A stretch of 24,597 bases of DNA from positions 1 through 24,597 of the IMG/VR virus record IMGVR_UViG_3300030055_000033; one strand, 5' to 3'. The position numbers were made by a program, and so were the translations under genes. Of this stretch, positions 14,557-21,454 are shown piece after piece; the stretch's first letter is position 1, and each line of letters opens with the position of its first letter. Source of the stretch: a virus. The notes beneath the pieces were generated by a model that was given only the letters and a program-made list of their open reading frames with translations, was not told where the DNA came from and made no database searches.

Positions 14557-14560
14557 ATTT

Positions 14561-14848
14561 ATGTTTTATAAAATACTTAAAGACTTAAGAGAAGAAAAAA
14601 ACCTTACACAGAATGAACTTGCAAAACTTATCTGTGTATCTAGATCAAGTATAAATGCTTATGAAAATAACTCCAATGATCCTAGCTTAGATGTTCTTAT
14701 AAAAATAGCAGATTTTTTCAATGTAAGTCTGGACTATCTACTTGGAAGAACAATAGAAAGAACTAATCATAATTTACTCCCAAATAAAGATAGAGAGCTT
14801 ATCTCTCAACTACATTCTCTTATAAAAAACTATAACTCAAAAAAATAA
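14561..14848 (+). CDS. XRE-family transcriptional regulator
   Basis: This 95-aa protein has a classic XRE HTH: LREEKNLTQNELAKLICVSR, SSINAYENNSNDPSLDVLIK, then the usual FFNVSLDYLLGRT. The remaining 30 residues form a helix that may dimerise. It starts at ATG 14561, eight bases after AAGGAG. That site can be hidden in a hairpin. It ends in a strong terminator. It may be a second repressor or a control protein for the downstream RNA promoter. Confidence 0.88.
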   Translation: MFYKILKDLREEKNLTQNELAKLICVSRSSINAYENNSNDPSLDVLIKIADFFNVSLDYLLGRTIERTNHNLLPNKDRELISQLHSLIKNYNSKK

Positions 14849-14886
14849 TCATAAGAAACTCTATTTAATCTCTTATGATTATTTTT
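14842..14886 (+). terminator. Rho-independent terminator
   Basis: AAATAATCATAAGA pairs with TCTTATGATTATTT around a 15-nt loop and is followed by TTTTTAATT. It overlaps the stop codon of the XRE gene. Confidence 0.85.
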
Positions 14887-14987
14887 AATTCCCCAATATC
14901 TATTCTAAACAACTGTTATTATCTACTCTTTTATTCATATCACTGTATATTTATTCAAATCATTATTTATAATTTTCAATTAAACAC

Positions 14988-15016
14988 TTGACTACTAGTA
15001 CTAGTATAGATATGCT
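14988..15016 (+). promoter_or_regulatory. Promoter with palindromic operator in the spacer
   Basis: TTGACT (14988-14993) and TATGCT (15011-15016) are 17 bases apart. The spacer begins with the perfect palindrome ACTAGTACTAGT (14994-15005), extended to 14 bp by a T-A pair at 14993 and 15006. It should drive a transcript through the hairpin at 15029-15107 under repressor control. Confidence 0.62.
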
Positions 15017-15022
15017 TTTTAG

Positions 15023-15112
15023 ATTCTGAAAAAGTTATAATATTCTTATCCATACTCATAAAAAACAAAAATTTGTTGATTATATGAATAAGAATATTAT
15101 ACTTTTTTTATT
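15023..15112 (+). ncRNA. Candidate small RNA ending in a long hairpin
   Basis: The predicted transcript from the promoter at 14988 would be about 90 nt and consist of one long stem. Positions 15029-15049 pair with 15088-15107, about 20 bp with one bulge, and are followed by TTTTTTT. A short inner palindrome (AACAAA-AA-TTTGTT) lies in the loop. The right arm also encodes a 14-codon hydrophobic ORF from ATG 15085 that has no ribosome binding site. It could be a regulatory RNA or only a terminated leader. Confidence 0.45.
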
Positions 15113-15459
15113 TTTGTATGCTTTTTGAGTTCTGCCGCATTACCCCCGGCTCGGGAAGTAACCACTTAATTTTAATGCATTTCAGCATTAATACATATCA
15201 AAACAAGTCTAATTTCTTGCGTACCCGACTTGTCCAATCATTTCTGATGTTCTATGCAATCTTTTATAAAGAAATATCCTCTTTCCACTCCTTTTTGACA
15301 TAGCTATTATTATATAGCCTTAGCCTCAACAACCTATGGAGAATTTCATGTAAGGTCTGACGTCATACGTATACAAAGTGGTATTGTAACGTAACCGAGC
15401 CGTGACAATCTAATGTCTATTTAATCGGTGGCTAACCATAGTTTATTTATACTGTTTTT
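15113..15459. other. Non-coding stretch with raised GC and several dyads
   Basis: No convincing gene is present. A 61-aa frame on the plus strand from 15118 has no ribosome binding site and odd composition. Visible structures are CCCGGCTCGGG (near 15145), ACAAGTC with GACTTGT (15203-15233) and GCTATTATTATATAGC (near 15304). The GC content is higher than in the flanks, which suggests a conserved RNA, a recombination target or a remnant of imported DNA. Confidence 0.4.
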
Positions 15460-15852
15460 CTATGTTCCAGTACCTAAGTGCTTAGGATTTTTCTTTATTC
15501 TATTTTTATGTTTTCCTTTTTTCTTTGGTTTGGGTTTTGGTGGTTTATATTCATAAGGATTTTTGATTCCTAAGCAAATATAATTAACCTTTCCACACCA
15601 ATTCTTATGTTTATTACAATATCCTTCTTGATTGCTCTCGCAACCAATGCAGGTTTTTGCTCTTTTCTTCTTCTGGTAATCTTTTTTTAATATCTTACTT
15701 TGCTTTGAATTTTGTAAATTTCTTTCTTTGATTGAATCAAGTTTATAATTAATGCATTTAGTTGCATTTAATGTTGATGTGATATGAATATTAAATTCAT
15801 TACATTTAAAACTCTCTTCATCAAAGCTCTTACACTTCTTACAAGTTTTCAA
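15460..15852 (-). CDS. Cys-rich basic protein, 130 aa
   Basis: This 130-aa protein has two Cys clusters, TCKKCKSFDEESFKCNEF at the N-terminus and TCIGCESNQEGYCNKHKNWC in the middle, each likely to bind zinc. The tail is extremely basic and Pro/Lys rich (KPPKPKPKKKGKHKNRIKKN), suggesting nucleic-acid binding. The start is TTG 15852 with GGGGTG upstream. It lies next to the maintenance region and points away from parMR, beyond the terminator at 15975. The function is unknown. Confidence 0.72.
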   Translation of the reverse strand: MKTCKKCKSFDEESFKCNEFNIHITSTLNATKCINYKLDSIKERNLQNSKQSKILKKDYQKKKRAKTCIGCESNQEGYCNKHKNWCGKVNYICLGIKNPYEYKPPKPKPKKKGKHKNRIKKNPKHLGTGT

Positions 15853-15974
15853 TTTATCACCCCACTACCAATATTTATAATTAACTGTATATTCTTCTAT
15901 TTCTTTTAAGTACCTGTCCAACATGCTTCCTTAATGAAGCAATCGCTATGTTAATTATAATTTTGCATATAAAA

Positions 15975-16011
15975 AAGCCTTTTAGTAAGGTTTCCCCCTA
16001 CTAAAAGGCTT
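15975..16011 (-). terminator. Terminator between the origin region and the Cys-rich gene
   Basis: A perfect 13-bp stem, AAGCCTTTTAGTA with TACTAAAAGGCTT, is followed by TTTTT on the minus strand. It should stop read-through from parMR. The right end overlaps the -35 of a plus-strand promoter. Confidence 0.87.
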
Positions 16012-16038
16012 GAAATTTCTCTCTATTTTTGTTATAAT
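16010..16038 (+). promoter_or_regulatory. Strong plus-strand promoter into the origin region
   Basis: TTGAAA (16010-16015) and a perfect TATAAT (16033-16038) are 17 bases apart. No ORF follows, so the product should be an untranslated RNA running toward the origin. Confidence 0.72.
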
Positions 16039-16044
16039 ACTCAT

Positions 16045-16176
16045 ATAAATGAATATTATTATTATTTATTAGAAAGTTCTTTTCATAACAGCTTCTTCAA
16101 GTGGTGGTACACTTACTAAGTTGACTTATCTTCTGTGGTGGTACACATTAGATAAGGGTTTGATAAGGACTTTTTT
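16045..16176 (+). ncRNA. Candidate small RNA with twin GTGGTA-loop hairpins
   Basis: The transcript from the promoter at 16010 would contain two hairpins with the same loop. AAGTG-GTGGTA-CACTT lies at 16099-16114. CTTATCT-TC-TGTG-GTGGTA-CACA-TT-AGATAAG lies at 16125-16156. A GGACTTTTTT at about 16168-16176 could end it. No peptide of note is encoded. Its place beside the origin suggests copy-number or primer control. Confidence 0.45.
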
Positions 16177-16297
16177 CTATTCAGTTATATTTATATATTA
16201 TAGCATATGTTTACATTTTTCAAGTTTTTTATTTTTTTAAACATAAAAATGTGGATAAGTAAACATATTTTTATTGCTTTTTAGAAACTTATCCACA
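16099..16297. other. Candidate replication origin with DnaA boxes
   Basis: Two perfect DnaA boxes (TTATCCACA) lie in opposite orientation at 16250-16258 and 16289-16297, with AT-rich tracts between and before them. Upstream is a 12-bp direct repeat GTGGTGGTACAC (16101-16112, 16135-16146), and GATAAG/CTTATC occurs five times. This is the make-up of a theta-type origin. It adjoins parMR, as in many low-copy plasmids. No initiator gene is recognisable in the window. Confidence 0.62.
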
Positions 16298-16337
16298 AAT
16301 TAATATATTATTTAACTACTGATAAAGTAGGCTATCA

Positions 16338-16673
16338 TTAAAAATCATATTCTACTTTATCAGTTTCATCTATTCCTCCTATAACTGTTGATGCTTCAAC
16401 TAGCAATCCTTCCTTTAATGAATCTTCCTCTAAATTATTTTTATTAGCATTAATATTTAATGTGAATCCATTAGATAAAAGTATATCTACTTTATCTTCA
16501 ATTAAATCCAACTTTTTAGATAGGTCTTTAGTTTTAAAGTTCTCTTGTACTAATTCTATAATATAATTGGTTAAACTTCGTTTCATTGCTTTTTCATTTA
16601 AAATTTTATATACATCATCAGGCATATCTTCGCTATTTAAAGCCATCCTCTTTCTTTTTTCTTTCTCACTCAT
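16338..16673 (-). CDS. parR: ParR-like partition adaptor
   Basis: This 111-aa protein follows parM by 15 bases, the expected place for ParR, which links the centromere to the ParM filament. The N-terminal half is basic and helical with an RHH-like core (MPDDVYKILNEKAMKRSLTN, YIIELVQENF). The C-terminal tail is acidic (IGGIDETDKVEYDF) and probably caps the filament. GAGG precedes the ATG. Identification rests on size, RHH-like pattern and position. Confidence 0.78.
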   Translation of the reverse strand: MSEKEKRKRMALNSEDMPDDVYKILNEKAMKRSLTNYIIELVQENFKTKDLSKKLDLIEDKVDILLSNGFTLNINANKNNLEEDSLKEGLLVEASTVIGGIDETDKVEYDF

Positions 16674-16688
16674 AAAACTCGCCTCATA

Positions 16689-17906
16689 TTACTCATTTTT
16701 TAATTCATCTAAAGAAAGTATTTCTAGCGATGTTAGATTTATTGTTCTAGATGTAGGTTTGAAAATTTCTTTTGGATCATCGTCTATTATATCACTAATG
16801 AAATAATGATTATTTTGAAGTGCCTTTTCTGTCATATGTTTTAGCAATGATTCTTTTAAAAACTTCTCTAATATTGGAGCTTCCCCACCGAAATAAATAA
16901 ATTTAAGAACTTCATTACCTTCAGGTTTAAATGAAGTTAGTATTTTTGAAATTAATATATCTGAATAATCTCTTAATGTTTCTGTTATTGGTTCTGTAAA
17001 ATCAAATTCTCTTCCTGTATTTTCATCATTTAAAACATATTTATGTTTTGAATAATTTAAAATTATAAATTTTTCTAAAGCTCTTACATCATTGAATTGT
17101 TGTAGGAATTTGTCCATTCTTAAAGTATCAAGTCTACCTAAATATGGTTCAATATCTATTACTTTAAATGACTCGCTGCTTTGTGGTGGTGTTAATCCTT
17201 TTCCAAGTTTTGCTGTATCTGTAGTTCCTCCCCCAAGATCAACAAGTACAACTTCATATTCGCTGAACTTATTAGCTTCTTTTCTCTTCTCTATAGATAT
17301 TGTTTTTAAATCATCACTTGACACCATCTTATATTTTAAAGCATGTCTAGCAACTTCTGATTCTATTTTGCATTTTGATTTTTTAACTGTAATCTTTATT
17401 TCTTTTTCCATACCTAAAGTCTTAATTTTCACTGTATGTTCTTTTAAAAATCTTGATTCCATCTCCTTCATGGCAGCACTGAACTTCTCTCCTTTTTTTA
17501 ATAACCAGATAGGAAGCATCATACTCATATACTCTATTTCAATCTCATCTGCTTCTTCCTTGCTATCTGAATTTAAAGCATTATAATATCCTAATGCTGC
17601 TAAAAAACTTGCATATGGGACTGGACTTTTTATTTTATCATGCATTTTATTAACATGATTATTACTTAATTTTGATAGCTCGGCCATTTCTCCAACTAAG
17701 TAATACTTTTCTTTACCTTCTATTTCAGTTGAAATCATTATTCTATTTAGTAATTCTTTAGGCTCAGAAATTGGATTTACAAACATCTCTAAAGCCTTTT
17801 TCTCACTTATTTCAACTACATTGGTTGGAATTTCAAAATAATATCCATCAATCAGAAAGTTGTTTGTACTATTTCCAAAATCACAATTAAATCTTTTTAT
17901 CTCCAT
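16689..17906 (-). CDS. parM: ParM-like actin ATPase for plasmid partition
   Basis: This 405-aa actin-family protein has the three nucleotide-binding motifs: phosphate-1 CDFGNSTNN (8-16), phosphate-2 VDLGGGTTD (222-230) and the adenosine motif FGGEAP (339-344). It would form dynamic filaments that push plasmid copies apart. Its length is above R1 ParM (320 aa) and nearer to the longer Alp-type proteins of clostridial plasmids. The ATG follows GAGGG. A promoter lies at 17957-17984 and tandem repeats lie beyond it, so parC-parM-parR is in canonical order. Confidence 0.9.
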   Translation of the reverse strand: MEIKRFNCDFGNSTNNFLIDGYYFEIPTNVVEISEKKALEMFVNPISEPKELLNRIMISTEIEGKEKYYLVGEMAELSKLSNNHVNKMHDKIKSPVPYASFLAALGYYNALNSDSKEEADEIEIEYMSMMLPIWLLKKGEKFSAAMKEMESRFLKEHTVKIKTLGMEKEIKITVKKSKCKIESEVARHALKYKMVSSDDLKTISIEKRKEANKFSEYEVVLVDLGGGTTDTAKLGKGLTPPQSSESFKVIDIEPYLGRLDTLRMDKFLQQFNDVRALEKFIILNYSKHKYVLNDENTGREFDFTEPITETLRDYSDILISKILTSFKPEGNEVLKFIYFGGEAPILEKFLKESLLKHMTEKALQNNHYFISDIIDDDPKEIFKPTSRTINLTSLEILSLDELKNE

Positions 17907-17956
17907 AATTATACCCTCTTTCTATTAAATACTATTTAAGTATCATTTATAATTAT

Positions 17957-17984
17957 ATTATACATCTTTTGGTTAATATTTCAA
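17957..17984 (-). promoter_or_regulatory. parMR promoter
   Basis: On the minus strand TTGAAA (17979-17984) and a perfect TATAAT (17957-17962) are 16 bases apart, about 50 bases before the parM ATG. The repeats at 18037-18097 lie just upstream, so ParR bound there could repress it. Confidence 0.7.
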
Positions 17985-18036
17985 TAGTTTTTTAAAATTA
18001 ATACGACTTGAATACTATTAATAATTTTAAATTAAC

Positions 18037-18097
18037 ATATATGTATAGCTTGTATATATGTATAACTTGTATTGATTGTATATATTGTATATATAGT
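18037..18097. repeat. parC: Tandem repeats, candidate parC centromere
   Basis: Two adjoining 17-bp repeats, ATATATGTATAGCTTGT (18037-18053) and ATATATGTATAACTTGT (18054-18070), differ at one base. Shorter TTGT-ended units (ATTGATTGT, ATATATTGT) continue to about 18097. Direct repeats upstream of parM are where ParR binds in type II partition systems. Confidence 0.7.
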
Positions 18098-18123
18098 TGA
18101 CTTAATAAGATCAGATATGAACA

Positions 18124-18151
18124 AAAAAAGAGAGTGAAAACTCTCTTTTTT
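18124..18151. terminator. Terminator between recombinase and parC
   Basis: AAAAAAGAGAG and CTCTCTTTTTT form an 11-bp stem around TGAAAA. It abuts the stop of the recombinase gene and can work on both strands. Confidence 0.85.
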
Positions 18152-18152
18152 C

Positions 18153-19172
18153 TTAATAAACTAATCTCTTATATTCATTTTTAAGATTTTCTTGGCTTAT
18201 TTGAGCATATCTCTGAGTCGTTTCAGGTGACTCATGTCCTAAAATCTTTTGTACACCTTGCAAACTCATTCCACTATTTAATAAATGGGTTGCCTGTGTT
18301 CGTCTAAACTTATGTGCATGTACTCTTTCATCAACGCCAGCAGCCTTTTTTATTTTAGATATTATAAGTTGAATTGCTCTTACTTTGACTGGACTATATG
18401 GAAATTTTTCAGAAATGAAAATATTTTCACAAGCGCTATTTCTACTTTCTAAATATGATTGAATCGATAATTTTGCTCTTGTGCTAAAATATACTATCCT
18501 TTGCTTATTTCCTTTACCTGTAACTTTTGCACTCTGCTCGCTCCAATTTATATCATTTATTTTTAAATTAACAATTTCAGATATTCTGCAAGCAGTACTT
18601 TCCAATAGTTCGAATAAGGCTTTTTCTCTAATAGTTTCACATGCATCTCTTAATTTTTCTAGATTATCTGCTCTGTAACCCTCTATAATAATCTTGGGAA
18701 CTTTAGTTGGCTTTAACTTAGCAGCAGGATTTTTTAATATATATTCTTCATTCTGTAACCATCCAAAAAAGTTTTTAAAACAAGTAATATATCCATTTAC
18801 TGTACTTGCTTTCTTACCTTCGCTAATTGCAGATAGATACATTCTAAGATCCATTGTTGTTATAGTAGAGCATGGTTTATGAAAGAACTGGTCAAAATGA
18901 TGTAAAAATAATTCATAATTATAGAGAGTTTTTTCACTTAATCCTTCTAGTCTTTTTACAGCAATATATAATTTTGCTTTAGCATTAATATCACTTGCAA
19001 CTAGACTTGTACACTTAGTTTGAACCTCATAGTCATAGAGAATTTCATCAATCGCATTTTTAACATCTAGTTGTAATGATAGATCATATTCCAACTGATT
19101 AATTAATAATGTTATTCTCCCTAAAATTCTAATGCTTGCTTCTTCATTTAGATTTGTAGTATTTAATTCCAT
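18153..19172 (-). CDS. Tyrosine recombinase, XerD/integrase type
   Basis: This 339-aa recombinase has an N-terminal helical extension of about 60 residues, a core-binding domain (about 65-155) and a catalytic domain with R196 (ACRISEI), K220 (GKGNKQR), H287 and R290 (HKFRR), H313 (LGHESP) and Y322. The start is ATG 19172 behind AAGGAGG. It is the second of two tandem recombinase genes. A core-site-like inverted repeat lies just upstream. It may resolve plasmid dimers or act with its neighbour in integration. Confidence 0.93.
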   Translation of the reverse strand: MELNTTNLNEEASIRILGRITLLINQLEYDLSLQLDVKNAIDEILYDYEVQTKCTSLVASDINAKAKLYIAVKRLEGLSEKTLYNYELFLHHFDQFFHKPCSTITTMDLRMYLSAISEGKKASTVNGYITCFKNFFGWLQNEEYILKNPAAKLKPTKVPKIIIEGYRADNLEKLRDACETIREKALFELLESTACRISEIVNLKINDINWSEQSAKVTGKGNKQRIVYFSTRAKLSIQSYLESRNSACENIFISEKFPYSPVKVRAIQLIISKIKKAAGVDERVHAHKFRRTQATHLLNSGMSLQGVQKILGHESPETTQRYAQISQENLKNEYKRLVY

Positions 19173-19200
19173 AATAATCCTCCTTGAATTAAGGAGCAAA

Positions 19201-19242
19201 CTAAGTTATACTAATCTTGCGAGGGATTGGTAGTTAACTTAG
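19201..19242. repeat. Inverted repeat between the recombinase genes
   Basis: CTAAGTTATACTAATC (19201-19216) and GATTGGTAGTTAACTTAG (19225-19242) are inverted copies apart from a 2-nt insertion and one base, with an 8-nt centre (TTGCGAGG). Two arms around a 6-8 bp spacer is the plan of a tyrosine-recombinase core site. No T-run follows on the minus strand, so it is a poor terminator for the upstream recombinase gene. Confidence 0.55.
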
Positions 19243-19320
19243 GTTGCTGCCTTTCTTTTTTGTTTATTCTACCGCTTCCCTATGCAAATGTCAGGAGCTT
19301 TCTTTATTAAATTTTATTTT

Positions 19321-20238
19321 TTACCAGCATCTGATATAAGATTCTAGCAATAATCGCTCTCTATCTTCTCCATGATTTAACCATAGTGATACCTCTCTCA
19401 TAGACTCCTTTATACTTAATCCTTCTGACCTTAATTTGTCATATTTAAGTTGACTTATAGTGCTTCTAATGTTATGCGTGCTATACCTGCCTATTATCCC
19501 CAACTTCTCCTCTGTCCTCCTTAAATATGTGTTTACGGAATTTTCAGTTATAGAGAATATTTTACCTGATGTAATGTTATTCTTTTCTATAGTTTCTAAT
19601 AGTACCGTTTTTAATCCCGGCTCTATAACTCTATCTATTCTCTTTCCACCTTTACAATTTTTTAAATGTAATATATCATTTTTTAAATCAATATTTTCCA
19701 TTTTAATTGTAACTAACTCATTTACCCTTATTCCAAGGTACTGCTGACATAAAACAATTTGTCCAGATTGACTATAATTATTTTTTGCATACTCACATAC
19801 TCTCTGCAGATCTTCGACTGGCATTTGATTTTTTACACCTCGTAAATTACTATTTTGAGTTATTGATTTTGGTATAACAACCTCTTTCTTCCACTCTAAT
19901 TTACATGATGAATAATTTTTATTGCAAATCTCTGCAATTTTATTTAATGATTGAGCATAGGTATTTACAGTATTTTGAGTACATGTTTGGGACTTATCAT
20001 TTAAAAAACTTTGAATTACTTCTGGTGTTACATCTTTAATTTGTTTTATATCTGAAAAATTCTCTTTTATATAATTATTTAGCATTTTTGCAGTATCAAG
20101 TAGTCTAAATTTTTCACTATAGCTGAAAACTTTAACCTCTTGATTATCTTGTTTTTTATAAGCATATTTATCTGTATGTTCTTCGAAAAAATCTGAATTT
20201 AGTGCCTGCTGAATTTGATGTTTAATATTCTTTCCTAT
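19321..20238 (-). CDS. Tyrosine recombinase with probable ATA start
   Basis: The reading frame continues 51 codons upstream of the first ATG (20085) with sensible protein sequence (KNIKHQIQQALNS, then AYKKQDNQEVKVFSYS). It reaches an ATA at 20238 placed eight bases after a perfect AAAGGAGG. Relatives start MGKNIK, so ATA stands where ATG is expected. The 305-aa product has R171 (LGIRVNE), a Lys in CKGGKR, H255 and R258 (THNIRS), H289 (LNHGED) and Y301. It is complete apart from the start and is the first of two recombinases. Expression may be low, or the start may be mutated. Confidence 0.82.
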   Translation of the reverse strand: MGKNIKHQIQQALNSDFFEEHTDKYAYKKQDNQEVKVFSYSEKFRLLDTAKMLNNYIKENFSDIKQIKDVTPEVIQSFLNDKSQTCTQNTVNTYAQSLNKIAEICNKNYSSCKLEWKKEVVIPKSITQNSNLRGVKNQMPVEDLQRVCEYAKNNYSQSGQIVLCQQYLGIRVNELVTIKMENIDLKNDILHLKNCKGGKRIDRVIEPGLKTVLLETIEKNNITSGKIFSITENSVNTYLRRTEEKLGIIGRYSTHNIRSTISQLKYDKLRSEGLSIKESMREVSLWLNHGEDRERLLLESYIRCW

Positions 20239-20301
20239 AGGCTTCGCCTCCTTTCATGAGCTAAAATCTGGACAACGCATCTGACTCTCGCCTGAACCTA
20301 T

Positions 20302-20472
20302 TCACTCGTTACCTCGTTCATGGTTCCGAACTCTTCTAATGTCACCCATTAAGCGCTTCGCACTTAATGGTGACATTAGACATTTAATATATGGCTTATC
20401 TTGGAGTATTTTTTCAATAACCAGCACATGAGTGCCAAAAACAAGTTCTTGCTTACTTCCAAGGAGTAGCAT
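20302..20472 (-). CDS. Possible 56-aa protein or conserved leader
   Basis: A 56-codon frame from ATG 20472 (MLLLGSKQELVFGTHVLVIE) has GGAAG seven bases upstream. It continues through the long hairpin at 20335-20380 and ends RNHERGNE. The composition is more GC-rich than its surroundings. The second half is shaped by the palindrome (CLMSPLSAKRLMGDIRR), so coding may be incidental to an RNA structure. Confidence 0.4.
   Translation of the reverse strand: MLLLGSKQELVFGTHVLVIEKILQDKPYIKCLMSPLSAKRLMGDIRRVRNHERGNE
20335..20380 (-). promoter_or_regulatory. 21-bp hairpin in the recombinase leader
   Basis: TCTAATGTCACC pairs with GGTGACATTAGA, and ATTAAGTGC with GCGCTTAAT above it, around a GAA triloop. 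The only odd pair is G-T wobble in the minus RNA but A-C in the plus RNA, so the minus transcript is the folded form. A smaller AGGC-GAA-GCCT hairpin (20238-20248) lies between the ribosome binding site and the ATA start. Confidence 0.65.
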
Positions 20473-20847
20473 ATCAGAACTTCCACACCATTTGGTGCAA
20501 ATAAACCATATAAATTCCTTCTTAAAATATATATAAAAACATTTAGGATAAATAAAAATCCTTCTTGTTGAACATAGAATTAAATAACCAAATTAAATCT
20601 GGTATATAACGTGAAATCATTAGCATATTAATGCCTTCTTAAATTAATTAACTATCATGTCTAAAGTATGTAAAAATACTTTCTCATTTTTCAAGTATTT
20701 TTCAAATATTTTTTAAAAATATTTTTAGACATAAAAAAACTCCAATCACTTGGAGTTTTGAAATAGTGTTAAATTTTAGTATGATGCAGTAGAATTATTT
20801 CAAACTACCGTTCTATAATTCCCTCTTATGTCTAGTATACTAACTTA
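20473..20847. other. Intergenic region with short peptide frames
   Basis: No firm gene is visible. Two minus-strand mini-ORFs each have AAGAAGG seven bases before ATG: 27 aa at 20543-20626 (MLMISRYIPDLIWLFNS) and 11 aa at 20474-20509. They may be leader peptides or chance. The rest is AT-rich and holds the terminator at 20736-20759. Confidence 0.4.
20736..20759 (-). terminator. Rho-independent terminator
   Basis: AAAACTCCAA pairs with TTGGAGTTTT around TCAC, a 10-bp stem followed by TTTTTTT on the minus strand. It ends the transcript of the small-gene cluster to the right. Confidence 0.88.
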
Positions 20848-21168
20848 TTATTTTGCTTTTAAATAAGGACACCATGGGCATAGATCAACACAAATACCAT
20901 TATTATTTTTATAAGTTTCATATTGTATCATTGTTTTACAAATATCAAGTTCAACAACCTTTTCACCTTCAAAATTCATTACTATTCCATTCTCTAGTTG
21001 CACAGCTTCATCATATTTTTTATTATCATCTTTTTTAATTAGATACTTTATAGTGTGTTTTATTCTAAAATCCTGAATTTTATTTCCTAGGTTACCTAAC
21101 ATATTTATGTCAAATTTATATAGATATAATTGAACTGTATTTAATATGTTATCTATTACTTTCATCAT
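20848..21168 (-). CDS. Hypothetical protein, 106 aa
   Basis: This 106-aa protein has a helical N-terminus (VIDNILNTVQLYLYKFDINM) and a C-terminal Cys motif CVDLCPWCPYL that may bind a metal. AAAGGA lies about nine bases before the tandem ATG start. It is the last gene of the cluster before the terminator. I do not recognise it. Confidence 0.6.
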   Translation of the reverse strand: MMKVIDNILNTVQLYLYKFDINMLGNLGNKIQDFRIKHTIKYLIKKDDNKKYDEAVQLENGIVMNFEGEKVVELDICKTMIQYETYKNNNGICVDLCPWCPYLKAK

Positions 21169-21198
21169 ATTACTTCATCCTTTCTACAATATTACAAA

Positions 21199-21435
21199 TT
21201 ACTTTAGTTCTTTCATGATATTTTCCTTACCACGTATAACTGACATAGCAGAAAGTACCTTTGGATTATCAGTCGCAATTCCAACAAGCTCTCCTATACA
21301 TTGTCTTATTGCATATACGCTTTCCATTAGGTCTGCATTATCAGAAAATTGAGTTTCATAAGCTATTGAGCCATCCTCATATATTTTTTTAATTATCGCA
21401 TGAAATCTCCCAATTTGATATTTACCAACTTTCAT
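21199..21435 (-). CDS. Hypothetical protein, 78 aa
   Basis: This 78-aa protein (MKVGKYQIGRFHAIIKKIYE) has a beta start and a helical C-terminal half (LMESVYAIRQCIGELVGIAT). AAAGGGTG precedes the ATG. It is transcribed with its neighbours. The function is unknown. Confidence 0.62.
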   Translation of the reverse strand: MKVGKYQIGRFHAIIKKIYEDGSIAYETQFSDNADLMESVYAIRQCIGELVGIATDNPKVLSAMSVIRGKENIMKELK

Positions 21436-21454
21436 TTTATTTCACCCTTTCTAA

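Noticed and set aside
15085-15129. 14-codon hydrophobic peptide as a type I toxin
   Set aside because: Too short, no ribosome binding site, and it is formed by the right arm of a terminator-like hairpin.
15118-15303. Plus-strand 61-aa ORF
   Set aside because: No ribosome binding site and the composition is unlike neighbouring genes; it reads through several dyads.
15120-15460. Group II intron or tRNA in the GC-raised block
   Set aside because: No domain V sequence, no cloverleaf and no intron-encoded protein.
16101-16146. GGTGGTAC resembles the T-box sequence GGTGGTACCGCG
   Set aside because: The CCGCG half, the specifier stem and a downstream aminoacyl-tRNA or amino-acid gene are all missing.
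17092-17586. 164-aa ORF antisense to parM
   Set aside because: It is a shadow of the parM reading frame with no ribosome binding site.
18037-18097. Tandem repeats as a CRISPR array
   Set aside because: Units are adjacent, low-complexity and only two are full; there are no spacers and no cas genes.
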